Below are positions 10,677-20,719 of a stretch of 64,000 nt of DNA, piece by piece (position 1 is the stretch's first letter; the number at the start of each line of letters is the position of its first letter). The DNA is from Vibrio sp. 10N (lineage in GTDB: Bacteria; Pseudomonadota; Gammaproteobacteria; Enterobacterales; Vibrionaceae). Below the pieces are notes generated by a model. The model had not been told where the DNA came from and ran no database searches. It worked only from the letters and a program-made list of their open reading frames with translations. Where the stretch lies: contig NZ_BTPM01000001.1 of NCBI RefSeq assembly GCF_036245475.1, positions 3,038,001 to 3,102,000 on the forward strand, given 5' to 3'. Made by a program: the position numbers and the translations under genes.

Positions 10677-11624
10677 ATGCTTAAACTCGGTATCGTGATG
10701 GATCCTATTTCATCCATCAACATCAAGAAAGACTCTAGCTTTGCAATGATGCTCGAAGCACAGCGTCGTGGTTATGAAATCCACTACATGGAAATGAATG
10801 ACCTGCACCTAGATCAAGGCACTGCCGTTGCCGACACAAAAGTCGTGAAACTCAAAGAAGATCCAAACGGCTGGTACGAATTTACCTCAGAGCAAACCAT
10901 TGAGCTGTCTGAGCTTGACGCTGTTCTGATGCGTAAAGATCCTCCGTTCGACACCGAATACATCTACGCGACCTACATCCTAGAGCGTGCAGAAGAGAAA
11001 GGGACACTCATCGTTAACAAGCCTCAGAGCCTGCGTGACTGTAACGAAAAGCTATTCACTGCGTGGTTCCCAGAACTGACACCCACGACTATTGTGACGC
11101 GCAAAGCCGAGAAGATTAAGCAGTTCCGTGACCAACATGGTGATGTGATCCTAAAACCACTCGATGGTATGGGAGGCGCATCCATTTTCCGTGTTAAGCA
11201 AGATGATCCAAACGTATCTGTAATCATCGAAACGCTGACCAATCACGGCCAAAACTATGCGATGGCACAAACGTTCGTTCCTGATATCAGTAACGGTGAC
11301 AAGCGTATTCTTGTCGTCGATGGCGAACCAATGCCGTACTGTCTAGCTCGTATTCCAGCTAAGGGGGAAACCCGTGGTAACTTAGCAGCTGGCGGCCGCG
11401 GTGAAGCACGTCCCTTAAGTGAGACAGACAAGCAAATAGCTGAGGCTGTGGCTCCCACTTTGAAAGAGAAAGGCTTAATCTTTGTAGGACTGGATGTTAT
11501 TGGTGACAAACTAACAGAAATCAACGTGACCAGCCCAACGTGTATTCGTGAAATCGAAGCCGCCTTTGACATCTCTATTACCGGCAAGCTAATGGACGCT
11601 ATCGAGCGTCGTTTAGGCAAGTAG
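10677..11624 (+). CDS. gshB: Glutathione synthetase
   Basis: ATP-grasp ligase joining glycine to gamma-glutamylcysteine, second step of glutathione synthesis; the first-step gene gshA is 2 kb downstream on the other strand. 315 residues. Seen: N-terminal LGIVMDPISSINIKKDSSFAM, ATP-binding DVILKPLDGMGGASIF near 155-170, and metal/substrate motif EINVTSPTCIREIE near the C-terminus. ACGGGAGAAAAAA precedes the ATG. Runs in the rsmE-gshB-yqgE-ruvX order shared by many gammaproteobacteria. Confidence 0.98.
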   Translation: MLKLGIVMDPISSINIKKDSSFAMMLEAQRRGYEIHYMEMNDLHLDQGTAVADTKVVKLKEDPNGWYEFTSEQTIELSELDAVLMRKDPPFDTEYIYATYILERAEEKGTLIVNKPQSLRDCNEKLFTAWFPELTPTTIVTRKAEKIKQFRDQHGDVILKPLDGMGGASIFRVKQDDPNVSVIIETLTNHGQNYAMAQTFVPDISNGDKRILVVDGEPMPYCLARIPAKGETRGNLAAGGRGEARPLSETDKQIAEAVAPTLKEKGLIFVGLDVIGDKLTEINVTSPTCIREIEAAFDISITGKLMDAIERRLGK

Positions 11625-11650
11625 CCAATAGTAGATAGGGAGAAACGGGT

Positions 11651-12220
11651 ATGAACTTAGCCAATCACTTTCTCGTTGCCATGCCAGGGATGAAAGATCC
11701 CTACTTTCAGCGCAGCGTGATTTACGTGTGTGAGCACAACGAAGAGGGCGCCATGGGTATCATGATCAGCACCCCAATCGATGTCACCGTAGCTAACATG
11801 CTTAAGCAAGTACAAGTTGAGCTCCCTATTGCTTCGCAAACAACACATAGCAAAAGTCTCGACGAGCCCGTTTTAAATGGTGGGCCGGTGTCTGAAGATC
11901 GCGGTTTTATCTTGCATAACCCAAAAGACAAATATCAATCGAGTATTCAGATCACCGATCGGCTCTCGGTTACGACCTCAAAAGATATTTTGGCGGTTTT
12001 GGGGACCGATGCCCAGCCAGATAACTATATCGTCGCCTTAGGTTACTCCGGTTGGAGTGCTGGGCAGCTGGAAACCGAACTGGCGGAAAACTCTTGGCTT
12101 ACCATAGAAGCAGACCCAAGCGTCATCTTTGACACTCCGGTGGAAGAGCGTTGGAGCAGTGCGGTAGGTATGTTAGGGTTTGACATCGCACAGCTCTCGG
12201 CGGATGTCGGTCACGCTTAG
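11651..12220 (+). CDS. yqgE: YqgE/AlgH family protein
   Basis: 189-residue single-domain protein of the UPF0301/AlgH family. Seen: [19 protein letters not shown] at the N-terminus, EGAMGIMIS, and [17 protein letters not shown], all hallmarks of the family. The biochemical role is unknown; the Pseudomonas homologue was named for an effect on alginate. Lies 26 nt after gshB and 63 nt before ruvX, with which it is usually linked. Confidence 0.93.
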   Translation: MNLANHFLVAMPGMKDPYFQRSVIYVCEHNEEGAMGIMISTPIDVTVANMLKQVQVELPIASQTTHSKSLDEPVLNGGPVSEDRGFILHNPKDKYQSSIQITDRLSVTTSKDILAVLGTDAQPDNYIVALGYSGWSAGQLETELAENSWLTIEADPSVIFDTPVEERWSSAVGMLGFDIAQLSADVGHA

Positions 12221-12283
12221 ACCACAATCCGTGCCGCCAGCCCGTTTCTTTGCACAAACATAGCCTTCACAAATAGAGAACTT

Positions 12284-12709
12284 ATGACATCCAGAACCAT
12301 CGTTGCTTTCGATTACGGAACTAAGAGTATTGGTAGTGCTATAGGCCAAGAGGTCACTGGCACAGCAAGTCCACTAAAAGCCTTCAAGGCCAAAGACGGT
12401 ATCCCCAACTGGGATGACATCGAAGCCACATTAAAAGAATGGCAACCCGATCTCATTGTTGTAGGTCTGCCAACGGATGTGCGTGGCAAAGCGCTTGATG
12501 AAATCACCGCTCGTGCCAAGAAATTTGCTAACCGCGTACACGGTCGTTTCGGTTACCAAGTAGAAATGCACGATGAAAGACTGTCTACCGCCGAGGCTCG
12601 ATCGGAATTATTTGAGATGGGTGGTTATAAGGCATTATCAAAAGGCAATGTCGACTGCCAATCTGCCGTGGTTATTTTAGAAAGCTGGTTTGAAGCCCAG
12701 TGGGCGTAA
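12284..12709 (+). CDS. ruvX: RuvX/YqgF, Holliday junction resolvase-like nuclease (pre-16S rRNA processing)
   Basis: RNase H-fold protein of 141 residues that in E. coli is implicated in 5' maturation of 16S rRNA. Seen: the first strand [15 protein letters not shown] carrying the first acidic residue, [13 protein letters not shown], and [13 protein letters not shown] with the later acidic residues. Last gene of the gshB-yqgE-ruvX group; a terminator follows immediately. Confidence 0.94.
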   Translation: MTSRTIVAFDYGTKSIGSAIGQEVTGTASPLKAFKAKDGIPNWDDIEATLKEWQPDLIVVGLPTDVRGKALDEITARAKKFANRVHGRFGYQVEMHDERLSTAEARSELFEMGGYKALSKGNVDCQSAVVILESWFEAQWA

Positions 12710-12721
12710 ACGTTAAAGCAT

Positions 12722-12750
12722 AAAAAAAGATGGCAATCGCCATCTTTTTT
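12722..12750. terminator. Bidirectional terminator between ruvX and luxS
   Basis: AAAAAAGATGGC-AATC-GCCATCTTTTTT, a symmetric hairpin with A and T tracts, between two convergent genes. Confidence 0.92.
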
Positions 12751-12779
12751 ATTTCCGCTAACTCGCGCAATGGACTCTA

Positions 12780-13298
12780 TTAGTCTACTTTCAGCTCTTG
12801 CAACATAGCCTCAGGCAAGGCCAGTTCGTCATTCTTATTCACTTGAATGCCCGCTTCGATGATCTTCTCAGCGATCGCTTTTGCTTCATCCAGAGAGTGC
12901 ATCGCAGCCGTACCACACTGGTACTCATTCAACTCTGGGATCTTGTTCTGGCTTTCCACTTTTAGCACGTCTTGCATTGCACTCAACCATGCGTCCGCCA
13001 CTTGCTGCTCAGATGGCGTACCAATCAAGCTCATGTAAAAGCCAGTACGGCAACCCATTGGAGAAATATCAATGATCTCTACTGACTCACCATTTAAGTG
13101 GGCACGCATAAATCCAGCATATAGGTGCTCTAGCGTATGAATGCCGCGCTCAGACAAGATGTCTTTGTTCGGAATGGTGAAACGCAAGTCGAATACCGTA
13201 ATGGTATCGCCCTTAGGGGTTTGCATCGTTTTGGCAACACGTACCGCAGGTGCCTGCATTTTAGTGTGGTCTACCGTGAAGCTATCCAGTAGTGGCAT
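12780..13298 (-). CDS. luxS: S-ribosylhomocysteine lyase (autoinducer-2 synthase)
   Basis: Cleaves S-ribosylhomocysteine to homocysteine and DPD, the precursor of the AI-2 quorum signal; central to Vibrio quorum sensing. 172 residues. Metal ligands His54, His58 and Cys128 are in HTLEH and CGTAAMHS, and catalytic Cys83 and Glu57 are present. A clear ribosome binding site (AAGGAGAACAATC) precedes the ATG. Lies 94 nt downstream of gshA, with a stable hairpin in the gap; it may be cotranscribed. Confidence 0.98.
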   Translation of the reverse strand: MPLLDSFTVDHTKMQAPAVRVAKTMQTPKGDTITVFDLRFTIPNKDILSERGIHTLEHLYAGFMRAHLNGESVEIIDISPMGCRTGFYMSLIGTPSEQQVADAWLSAMQDVLKVESQNKIPELNEYQCGTAAMHSLDEAKAIAEKIIEAGIQVNKNDELALPEAMLQELKVD

Positions 13299-13317
13299 GA
13301 TTGTTCTCCTTGTTGTG

Positions 13318-13344
13318 GCTCGTCACCTATTTTTGGTGGCGAGC
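13318..13344 (-). other. Hairpin in the gshA-luxS gap
   Basis: Arms GCTCGTCACC (13318-13327) and GGTGGCGAGC (13335-13344) pair with one wobble-type mismatch around a 7-nt loop. It ends about 10 nt before the luxS ribosome binding site and has no T-run. Confidence 0.6.
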
Positions 13345-13392
13345 ACAATGACTGTATCGTGATTGTAAGTGGCGCTACCTTTAGGTGCAACT

Positions 13393-14982
13393 CTAGTCGG
13401 CAAACTCAGTACGCTCTGGAGATAGATACGCAAAGTAGTCCGCCAAGAAATCGTCAAAGTTAACGCTATCCGAAGACTCAATATCTAACTGAGCCGTTAC
13501 AGAGCGAGACGCTTCATCTTCCATCATCTGTGCCGAGTAAGCTTTATAGTCGTGAGAAAGGTTCTTTTGGCGATACTCTTTCCCAAGCTCACAACCCACT
13601 TTTCCTAGACCACCGAGTTGTTTGGTTTTCTCCAGTAGCTGACCAGAGATCGAAAGCTCGGGGTTTTCATTCCACATCGCAAGCTTGTCGCATACTGCAG
13701 CATATTCATCACCGCCATGTGCAGCGTCCATATGTTTAGCAATATCGCGAAGATCGGTAAGAACACGTTTAACCCAAGATTGACTGTCTAACACCTCACC
13801 GTGACAACCGATTTGCAGTTGTAGCCCGACTTGACGTCCCTCAACGATCACCTTATTCCAGTTCTCTCGCCAGCATTCTAACTCGCAATTGTCCATTGGC
13901 TCGGAATCTTTGAGTGCACACCAAGTTAGGAATAGATCGAGGAAGCGAATTTGCTCCGCAGTAATCCCAATTGGGCTGAATGGGTTAACATCCAGTGAAC
14001 GCACCTCAATGTATTCAACACCACCACGGGAGAGCGCCTCTGACGGTTTTTCGCCACTTTTCGCCACACGCTTTGGCCTGATAGGAGCGTACAGTTCATT
14101 TTCAATCTGCAGAACGTAATCATTGAGCTGACGGTATTCACCATCCACTTTAACGCCAATCTTGGCAAAGTCTTGCGATGGGGTATGAATGGCTTGATTT
14201 AATCCATCCAGATATTGCTCTAGACCATTAAAGCCAATTCTTAATGCACTCTGCGCGCTATTGGTATAGCCAAGATCACTCAATCGTAATGACGTTGCTT
14301 TTGGTAGGTATAAGGTTCCACCCACTTTTTCAAACGGCAACTTGGTGTCTTTACCTTGCAAAAATGATGAACAGATAGCTGGTGATGCACCAAAGAAATA
14401 GGGGATCAGCCAACCAAAGCGATAATAGTTACGAATCAAACCAAAGTACGCGTCCGACTTCGCATCTTGGCGTGTTTTCTCATCTTGATCGCCATACAGG
14501 GCATCCCAGAACGACTCTGGGAATGAGAAGTTAAAATGCACACCAGAAATAATCTGCATCAAGCTGCCATAGCGATGCTTAAGACCCTGACGGTAAAGCG
14601 TCTTCATGCGACCGGAGTTGGATGTACCGTACTGAGCCAACGCAATGTCGTCTTCTGAGCCCACATAACAAGGCATAGAAAGCGGCCAGAGCTTTTCGTC
14701 ACCGAGTTTGGTTTGCGTGAAATGATGAATATCGGATAACTGATTAATCAGCGTGTCGACATCACGTGATACTGGCGTTATGAATTCCAGTAGCGACTCA
14801 GAGAAGTCCGTGGTGATGTATTCATTAGTGAAGGCTGACCCTAACGACTTAGGGTGAGGCGTTGTCGCCAATCGACCATCGTCGGTGTAACGCAGCGATT
14901 CCCGCTCCACTCCGCGTCCGAACTCTTTGAATACGGCCTGATGTTTAGCAACTTGATCCAGTCGCTGAGCAAATTTAGTCAC
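13393..14982 (-). CDS. gshA: Glutamate-cysteine ligase
   Basis: Proteobacterial-type gamma-glutamylcysteine synthetase, first and rate-limiting step of glutathione synthesis. 529 residues, close to the usual 520. Seen: [19 protein letters not shown] at the N-terminus with the ATP/metal Glu residues, [13 protein letters not shown], and [17 protein letters not shown]. Start is GTG at 14982 ([10 protein letters not shown]); the ribosome binding site is weak. In front of luxS on the same strand. Confidence 0.97.
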   Translation of the reverse strand: MTKFAQRLDQVAKHQAVFKEFGRGVERESLRYTDDGRLATTPHPKSLGSAFTNEYITTDFSESLLEFITPVSRDVDTLINQLSDIHHFTQTKLGDEKLWPLSMPCYVGSEDDIALAQYGTSNSGRMKTLYRQGLKHRYGSLMQIISGVHFNFSFPESFWDALYGDQDEKTRQDAKSDAYFGLIRNYYRFGWLIPYFFGASPAICSSFLQGKDTKLPFEKVGGTLYLPKATSLRLSDLGYTNSAQSALRIGFNGLEQYLDGLNQAIHTPSQDFAKIGVKVDGEYRQLNDYVLQIENELYAPIRPKRVAKSGEKPSEALSRGGVEYIEVRSLDVNPFSPIGITAEQIRFLDLFLTWCALKDSEPMDNCELECWRENWNKVIVEGRQVGLQLQIGCHGEVLDSQSWVKRVLTDLRDIAKHMDAAHGGDEYAAVCDKLAMWNENPELSISGQLLEKTKQLGGLGKVGCELGKEYRQKNLSHDYKAYSAQMMEDEASRSVTAQLDIESSDSVNFDDFLADYFAYLSPERTEFAD

Positions 14983-15029
14983 AATGCGATTCGCTTATAG
15001 TTTGTTATTCCAATTGAAAAACGGATACA

Positions 15030-15059
15030 TTAGCGAACACTATGTAAGGTGTTCGCTAA
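15030..15059. other. Perfect inverted repeat between gshA and the M16 peptidase gene
   Basis: TTAGCGAACAC (15030-15040) and its complement (15049-15059) make an 11-bp stem with an 8-nt loop. It lies after the M16 peptidase stop; without a T-run on either strand it is an unorthodox terminator candidate. Confidence 0.5.
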
Positions 15060-15086
15060 ATCACCTATTCCCACTATATGGTCATG

Positions 15087-17945
15087 TTACTGAGAGATTT
15101 CAAGCTCTGTAATTGGAATATTCAGTTTCTCTAACTGTGGCTTCAAACGCTTAGCATCGCCAACCACTATCAATTGGTATTGGCTAGGGTCAAACCACTT
15201 CGTCGCCAGCGCATTCAGCGTCGATTTATCAACGGTGGCAACTATGTCATTGCGCTGCTTCAGGTAATCCTTATCCAAACTATAGGTTAAAATCGACGAG
15301 AGCAGACTGGCTTTTTGACTTGGTGTTTCATACGTCAATGCATCTTGCTGCCCAACGGCAAGGCGCATAAATGCCAGTTCCTCGTCCGTCATACCATTCT
15401 CGCTGTAGTTCTTCAGTTCTGCGATCATCTCTTCAAGTGAGGCTAGCGTCGCATCAGCACGTACCTGAGCGCTAAACACAATCGCACCCACTTCTCGGTT
15501 ACTGGCAAAGTAGCCACTTGCGCCATAGGTATAGCCTTTATCTTCCCTTAGGTTCTGGTTGATACGGCTATTAAAGTTACCTGCCAAGTTAAAGTTCGCT
15601 AGGCGGCTTAGGTAGAGCTCACCGGTAGCATCAAACGGCAAACCTTGACGCACCATACGAACAATACTTTGCGGTGCTGAAGGCTTGTCTACCAGATAGA
15701 TTTTCTGCCCCGATAAAGAAGGGATCACCTCCGGATCAATCAGCGGCGCTGCTTCGCCGCGCCATAGTGACCAAAACGCTAGCTGATCAGTAATTTGCTT
15801 CTTAGAGATATCCCCCACCACGACAATTTGTGCGCCTTGTGGTGTGTAGTGCTCGCGATAAAACGCTTTAACGTCATCCAAGGTAATCGATGAAATTGAG
15901 GCATTGCTGCCGTCGGAAGAGCGGCCAAATACGCTGTCGCCATAAAGCACATCACGGGTTGCTTGCGACGCCATCCAACTTGGTTTTTGGTGTTGATAAA
16001 CCAGACCTTCAAGCGTTTGTGCTTTAAGGCGCTCGAAGTCTTCTTGCTTCATTGCTGGGTTAAATAGCATGTCTTCAAGAAGAGTGAGGGTTTGCGGTAG
16101 ATTTCGCTCCAGCGCAGACACAGAAACACGCGTGGTATAAGCCCCTTCGCTAAATCCGATCTGACTGCCCAAACGATCAAGTTCGGCTTGTAGCTGTTCA
16201 ACCGTGCGAGTTGTCGTGCCCTCTTCCATCATAGAAGCGGTTAGCCCTGCGAGTCCTTCTTTACCTTTTGGCACATAACGACTGCCTGCTGGTAGTTGCA
16301 AATGGATCTCCACCGTTGGCGTTTCAGACGTTTCAGTACCTAGCAGTTCACTGCCATTATCAAAGTACATCTCGTAAAGCTCTGGCATTTTCGCACTTAC
16401 AGCCTCCGCCACTTCTGGCATCACACTGCGATCAAAGCTGTCTACTGGACGACGGAAATCAAGATCCGCTTCAGTCACCTCTTTATACTCTGGCAGCGTG
16501 CGCGCTGGCGTTACGAATGTTGCAGGTTGCACTGCGATGTCAGTGCGCCCTTTCGGCACTACACTGAGTGTGACCTTATGCTTGTCTTCGATAAACGTTT
16601 GGTAGGCCGCACTTACCGCCTCAGGAGTGACTGCACGAATTCGTTCTAGTGTTTGCTCAATACGATCGGGCTTGCCATAGAAGGTTTCATTCGCAGCCAA
16701 CTGGGTAACCTTACCTTTAACACTTTCTAACGCATACACGGCACCAGCTTCAGAAAGACCGTTGATTTGCTGTAAACGCTCTTCACTGATGCCTTGCTTT
16801 TCAAACTCATCCAAGGTTGCGAGTAAGTCATTGTAAAGCGACTTTAGGCCGTCTTTATCGGTGGATGCGCCCATCGCATACACATAAAAGTTACAAGCAA
16901 GCTCGTTACAATCGCTGAATGCACCTGCATCGAGTGCTTTTTGGGGTTTAATCAACTTTTGATACAACAAACCATTGGTACCGCCACCAATGGCGTCCGC
17001 CATGGCATCGAGCACCACTTGGTCGTCCGCACCGCGATAACTGGTCGTTGGCCAACCGATCACCACCATTGGCTGACGAATACGATCCTCTAGAGTGATA
17101 TAGCGATCTTCTGGCAATACTGCTGGCTGCTTAGGGGCTTTTTCAACGCTTGGGCCCTCAGGGATGGTGCCAAAGTATTTATGGATCCACTCTAAGGTTT
17201 GCGCTTTATCGATGTCGCCACCAATGGTCAATACCGCATTATTTGGCCCATACCAGCGCAGGAAGAAGGCTTTCAAATCGTTGACGTTCACACGATCAAG
17301 ATCCTCAACATAACCAATTGGCTGCCAAGAATACGGGTGACCTTCTGGGAACATGGCTTCGCCCATGCGCTCCCAAATCAGGCCATAAGGGCGATTATCA
17401 AAGTTCTGTGCACGCTCGTTTTTCACCGTATCACGCTGAATTTCGAATTTGCGCTGCGAGACCGCTCCCAGTAAGAAACCCATGCGATCGGCTTCCAGCC
17501 ATAGCATCTTCTCTAACTGGTTCGAGGGTACTGTTTCAAAGTAGTTGGTTCGATCTCTGGTCGTCGTACCATTAAGGGTGCCGCCCGCTTCGGTAATGAT
17601 CTTAAAGTGCTGCTGGTCGCCAACATGCTCAGAGCCTTGGAACATCATATGTTCAAAGAAGTGAGCGAAACCCGATTTACCAATTTCTTCACGCGCCGAG
17701 CCAACATGATAGGTCACGTCTACGTGCACCAAAGGATCTGAATCATCGGGCGCTAAGATCACCGTTAGGCCATTATCCAACTTGTACTTAGAGTACGGGA
17801 TCATCACCCTATAGGGATCGGCTTTCATTTCCTCAACCAGAGTAATACCGGGAGGAAGTGCACCCGCTGTCTGAGTCGAAACGTCGCTGTTACTGCAACC
17901 GTAAACAAAAACGACCGACAGCAAGCCGAGCCAGATCTTTCTCAT
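15087..17945 (-). CDS. Periplasmic lipoprotein zinc protease, M16 family (two-module)
   Basis: 952 residues made of two tandem pitrilysin-type halves. Lipobox VYGC with Cys17 predicts an acylated lipoprotein. The inverted zinc motif HFFEH is at 95-99, inside GFAHFFEHMMFQG, so the first half is catalytic; the second half (from about residue 520) has the M16 fold sequence but no HxxEH, as usual for the regulatory module. Likely degrades peptides in the envelope; substrate unknown. AAGGAGCTCTT precedes the ATG. Lies 25 nt downstream of the yqaA-like gene. Confidence 0.92.
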   Translation of the reverse strand: MRKIWLGLLSVVFVYGCSNSDVSTQTAGALPPGITLVEEMKADPYRVMIPYSKYKLDNGLTVILAPDDSDPLVHVDVTYHVGSAREEIGKSGFAHFFEHMMFQGSEHVGDQQHFKIITEAGGTLNGTTTRDRTNYFETVPSNQLEKMLWLEADRMGFLLGAVSQRKFEIQRDTVKNERAQNFDNRPYGLIWERMGEAMFPEGHPYSWQPIGYVEDLDRVNVNDLKAFFLRWYGPNNAVLTIGGDIDKAQTLEWIHKYFGTIPEGPSVEKAPKQPAVLPEDRYITLEDRIRQPMVVIGWPTTSYRGADDQVVLDAMADAIGGGTNGLLYQKLIKPQKALDAGAFSDCNELACNFYVYAMGASTDKDGLKSLYNDLLATLDEFEKQGISEERLQQINGLSEAGAVYALESVKGKVTQLAANETFYGKPDRIEQTLERIRAVTPEAVSAAYQTFIEDKHKVTLSVVPKGRTDIAVQPATFVTPARTLPEYKEVTEADLDFRRPVDSFDRSVMPEVAEAVSAKMPELYEMYFDNGSELLGTETSETPTVEIHLQLPAGSRYVPKGKEGLAGLTASMMEEGTTTRTVEQLQAELDRLGSQIGFSEGAYTTRVSVSALERNLPQTLTLLEDMLFNPAMKQEDFERLKAQTLEGLVYQHQKPSWMASQATRDVLYGDSVFGRSSDGSNASISSITLDDVKAFYREHYTPQGAQIVVVGDISKKQITDQLAFWSLWRGEAAPLIDPEVIPSLSGQKIYLVDKPSAPQSIVRMVRQGLPFDATGELYLSRLANFNLAGNFNSRINQNLREDKGYTYGASGYFASNREVGAIVFSAQVRADATLASLEEMIAELKNYSENGMTDEELAFMRLAVGQQDALTYETPSQKASLLSSILTYSLDKDYLKQRNDIVATVDKSTLNALATKWFDPSQYQLIVVGDAKRLKPQLEKLNIPITELEISQ

Positions 17946-17970
17946 AAGAGCTCCTTAAAGATCGAGAAAA

Positions 17971-18426
17971 CTAGAAGAATCCATAGAAGACGGCTGTCAA
18001 CGCGATATAACGTAACGCCTTGCCTATGGCTATCAAAATAACGCAGGGAAGAAATTTCATTCTTAGCCAACCGGCCGCTAAACAGAGCGGGTCGCCAATC
18101 ACGGGCAACCAACTGAACAACAAGCTCCAGTAACCATATTTTTGCAGCCAAGCTATGGCTTTATGACCGTGCTTCTCGTTTTGAGTTCGATTTGGTAGCC
18201 AAATACCTATCCAATAGTTAGTCAGGCCGCCTAACGTGTTACCTATCGTAGCGACAAATATTACCCATACGGGCGAGTACTGCTGCAGGCTCAGTGTTGC
18301 GACTAATCCTGCTTCTGAGCCGCCGGGAAGAAGCGTGGCACTTAAAAATCCTGAGATAAAAAGAACAGCGAGAGCGGAGTCGGCGAACCAAGACTCCGCG
18401 AGATATTGAGAGAATGTTTCTAACAT
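17971..18426 (-). CDS. yqaA: YqaA/DedA-like inner-membrane protein
   Basis: 151-residue membrane protein of the SNARE-associated/DedA-like family. Seen: several hydrophobic segments, the conserved SGFLSATLLPGGSEAG, GNTLGGLTNYWIG and WLPVIGDPLCLAAGWLRM. DedA proteins act in lipid scrambling and membrane homeostasis; the role of the short YqaA branch is not settled. Its start overlaps the last 7 nt of the upstream oxidoreductase gene, implying translational coupling. Confidence 0.88.
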   Translation of the reverse strand: MLETFSQYLAESWFADSALAVLFISGFLSATLLPGGSEAGLVATLSLQQYSPVWVIFVATIGNTLGGLTNYWIGIWLPNRTQNEKHGHKAIAWLQKYGYWSLLFSWLPVIGDPLCLAAGWLRMKFLPCVILIAIGKALRYIALTAVFYGFF

Positions 18427-19370
18427 TGCATATTAAGAAGTACTTTACCGCGCGTACGGCTGGTTTCGACTTGCTGATGAGCCTCAACCACTTGTTGATA
18501 AGGGTAAACATGCTGGATTTCTGTTTTCAGCAATCCAACACCCACCATATAAAGTAAGGTTTCCATTTGTTTGGTGTCTGGCGATACCAACATACCACTG
18601 GCTTCAAAACCCAGCAGTTTAGCCTTCTCACACACCAGCTCCGCGGTAATCGTCGGAATCGTGACGACACGAGCATTGTCTTTCAGGCACTTCAATGCAT
18701 CTAAAGCGGTATCACCACCAACAAGATCGATAAGAACATCAACGTCACTCAAACGCTCGGATGCTGGAGCGAACTCATAGTTGATGGCGTGAGCTCCCAA
18801 AGTAGCGAGGTAATCTAAGTTACGTTCACTGCAAGTGGTGTAAACTTCGGCTTTCGCTGCGACCGCGATTTGTACTGCAATGTGGCCAACACCGCCAGCG
18901 CCAGCCAGAATGAGCACACGCTCACCTTCTTGAACTTGAGCTTTATTGATAGCTTGTGCCGCAGTTTGTCCAGCTAAAGGCAAAGCTGCTGCTGCTTCAA
19001 GCGCAACAGAGTTGGGAACCGGAGTAAGCTCCGTTTCAGGGACACACACATACTGGCTATAGCCGCCACCACGCACAGGGAAACCGATAAAGCCCACGAC
19101 CTCTTCGCCAACCTCAAACTGCTCCGCGCCCTCGCCCAATCCTTCAATCGTACCTGCAATATCATAGCCAGGAACCCAAGGAAGATTATCTTTATTCTCA
19201 GCGGCTGCCCAGCCAAGTCCTGCACGAGTTTTAACATCAATCGGATTAATTCCCGAGTACGCCACTTTCACTAACACTTCTCCAGCCTGTGGCTGTGGGA
19301 CTTCGATTTCCTGAAACGCTAAAACTTCTGCGGCACCAAACTCTGGAATCACGACCTGTTTACACTTCAT
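18420..19370 (-). CDS. Zinc-independent alcohol dehydrogenase-like oxidoreductase (quinone reductase family)
   Basis: 316 residues of the medium-chain dehydrogenase/reductase superfamily, NADPH:quinone reductase-like branch. Seen: N-terminal GroES-like domain with YSGINPIDVKTRAGLG and WVPGYDIAGTIEG, and a Rossmann motif LILAGAGGVGHIAVQIA near 150. The structural-zinc cysteine cluster is absent. Substrate cannot be told from sequence. GAGGAAGCTGCA precedes the ATG. First gene of a three-gene minus-strand group with yqaA and the M16 protease. Confidence 0.88.
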   Translation of the reverse strand: MKCKQVVIPEFGAAEVLAFQEIEVPQPQAGEVLVKVAYSGINPIDVKTRAGLGWAAAENKDNLPWVPGYDIAGTIEGLGEGAEQFEVGEEVVGFIGFPVRGGGYSQYVCVPETELTPVPNSVALEAAAALPLAGQTAAQAINKAQVQEGERVLILAGAGGVGHIAVQIAVAAKAEVYTTCSERNLDYLATLGAHAINYEFAPASERLSDVDVLIDLVGGDTALDALKCLKDNARVVTIPTITAELVCEKAKLLGFEASGMLVSPDTKQMETLLYMVGVGLLKTEIQHVYPYQQVVEAHQQVETSRTRGKVLLNMQC

Positions 19371-19528
19371 TGCAGCTTCCTCTTCCTGATTGAGACTTCA
19401 TAGTAACGATTTCCGTCCATGAGTCTAGATTAACTTTTCATCGTTCAATAGCAAGTATGTAACAATTTCAATCACTTTAGCAGCAAGTGCGAATCACTGC
19501 GTTTGCAGGTCCTTGGTACAAACACAAC

Positions 19529-19557
19529 AAAAAGGGAAGCTTACGCTTCCCTTTTTA
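19529..19557 (-). terminator. Intrinsic terminator of the oadGAB operon
   Basis: AAAAAGGGAAGC-GTAA-GCTTCCCTTTTT on the minus strand, 23 nt past the oadB stop. Confidence 0.92.
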
Positions 19558-19579
19558 ATAATCCGTGTTGAACTCGCCG

Positions 19580-20710
19580 TTAACCAACCAGCGCCAACAA
19601 AATACCGGCTGCCACCGCAGAGCCCAAAACGCCAGCGACGTTTGGCCCCATTGCGTGCATCAGCAGGAAGTTTTGTGGGTTCGCTTGCAAACCAACTTTG
19701 TTCACCACACGTGCTGCCATTGGCACTGCAGAAACCCCTGCCGCACCAATCAATGGGTTGATGTCTTCTTTTGAGTACTTATTAAGAAGCTTCGCCATCA
19801 TGACACCCGCACCAGTACCGATACTGAACGCTACTGCACCCAATGCCAAAATACCCAGCGTTTCAAAGTTCAAGAACTGATCTGCCTGAAGCTTAGAGCC
19901 AACACCTAGGCCTAAGAAAATCGTGACGATGTTGATAAGCTCATTTTGCGCAGTTTTTGACAGGCGATCGACCACGCCCGCTTCACGCATTAAGTTACCC
20001 AAACAGAACATACCGACAAGTGGTGTGGCTGATGGCAGGAACAAAATTGTCATCAACAGTACCGCAAGTGGGAACAGAACTTTCTCCCCTTTGCTTACGT
20101 GACGAAGCTGAGCCATCTTGATGGTACGCTCTTCAGGTGTCGTCAGTGCCTTCATAATTGGTGGTTGGATGATCGGCACCAAAGCCATGTAGCTATAAGC
20201 GGCAACGGCAATCGCACCCAGTAAGTCAGGTGAGAGACGACTTGCCAAGAAGATAGCCGTCGGGCCATCGGCACCACCAATGATGGCGATGGACGCCGCG
20301 TCTTGCATCGAGAATTCCATACCCGGTACATAGTTCAACAAAATCGCACCAAACAAGGTAGCAAAAATACCAAACTGCGCTGCTGCGCCGAGCCATAAGG
20401 TTTTCGGGTTAGCAATCAAGGCACCAAAGTCCGTCATTGCCCCTACGCCCATAAAGATAAGCAGTGGAAATACCCCCGACTCAATACCAATATAGTAAAC
20501 GTAGTAAAGCAAACCACCTGGTTCAGTGAAGCCTGCATTGGGGATATTCGCTAGGATCGCACCAAAGCCGATAGGCAATAGCAGCAATGGCTCGAAACCC
20601 TTGCGAATCGCTAAGAACAACAAGATGCATCCGACCAAGATCATACAGATCTGGCCGAATTCAAAGTTAGCGATCCCTGTTTCTGACCATAAGATCATCA
20701 ATCCTTCCAT
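19580..20710 (-). CDS. oadB: Na+-pumping oxaloacetate decarboxylase, beta subunit
   Basis: Integral membrane subunit that decarboxylates carboxybiotin and exports Na+. 376 residues, highly hydrophobic with about nine or more membrane segments. Seen: [20 protein letters not shown] and the [13 protein letters not shown] and [16 protein letters not shown] segments typical of OadB. TAAGGGAGTACC precedes the ATG at 20710. Lies 9 nt after oadA in the oadGAB order, terminated by the hairpin at 19529-19557. Confidence 0.97.
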   Translation of the reverse strand: MEGLMILWSETGIANFEFGQICMILVGCILLFLAIRKGFEPLLLLPIGFGAILANIPNAGFTEPGGLLYYVYYIGIESGVFPLLIFMGVGAMTDFGALIANPKTLWLGAAAQFGIFATLFGAILLNYVPGMEFSMQDAASIAIIGGADGPTAIFLASRLSPDLLGAIAVAAYSYMALVPIIQPPIMKALTTPEERTIKMAQLRHVSKGEKVLFPLAVLLMTILFLPSATPLVGMFCLGNLMREAGVVDRLSKTAQNELINIVTIFLGLGVGSKLQADQFLNFETLGILALGAVAFSIGTGAGVMMAKLLNKYSKEDINPLIGAAGVSAVPMAARVVNKVGLQANPQNFLLMHAMGPNVAGVLGSAVAAGILLALVG

Positions 20711-20719
20711 GGTACTCCC

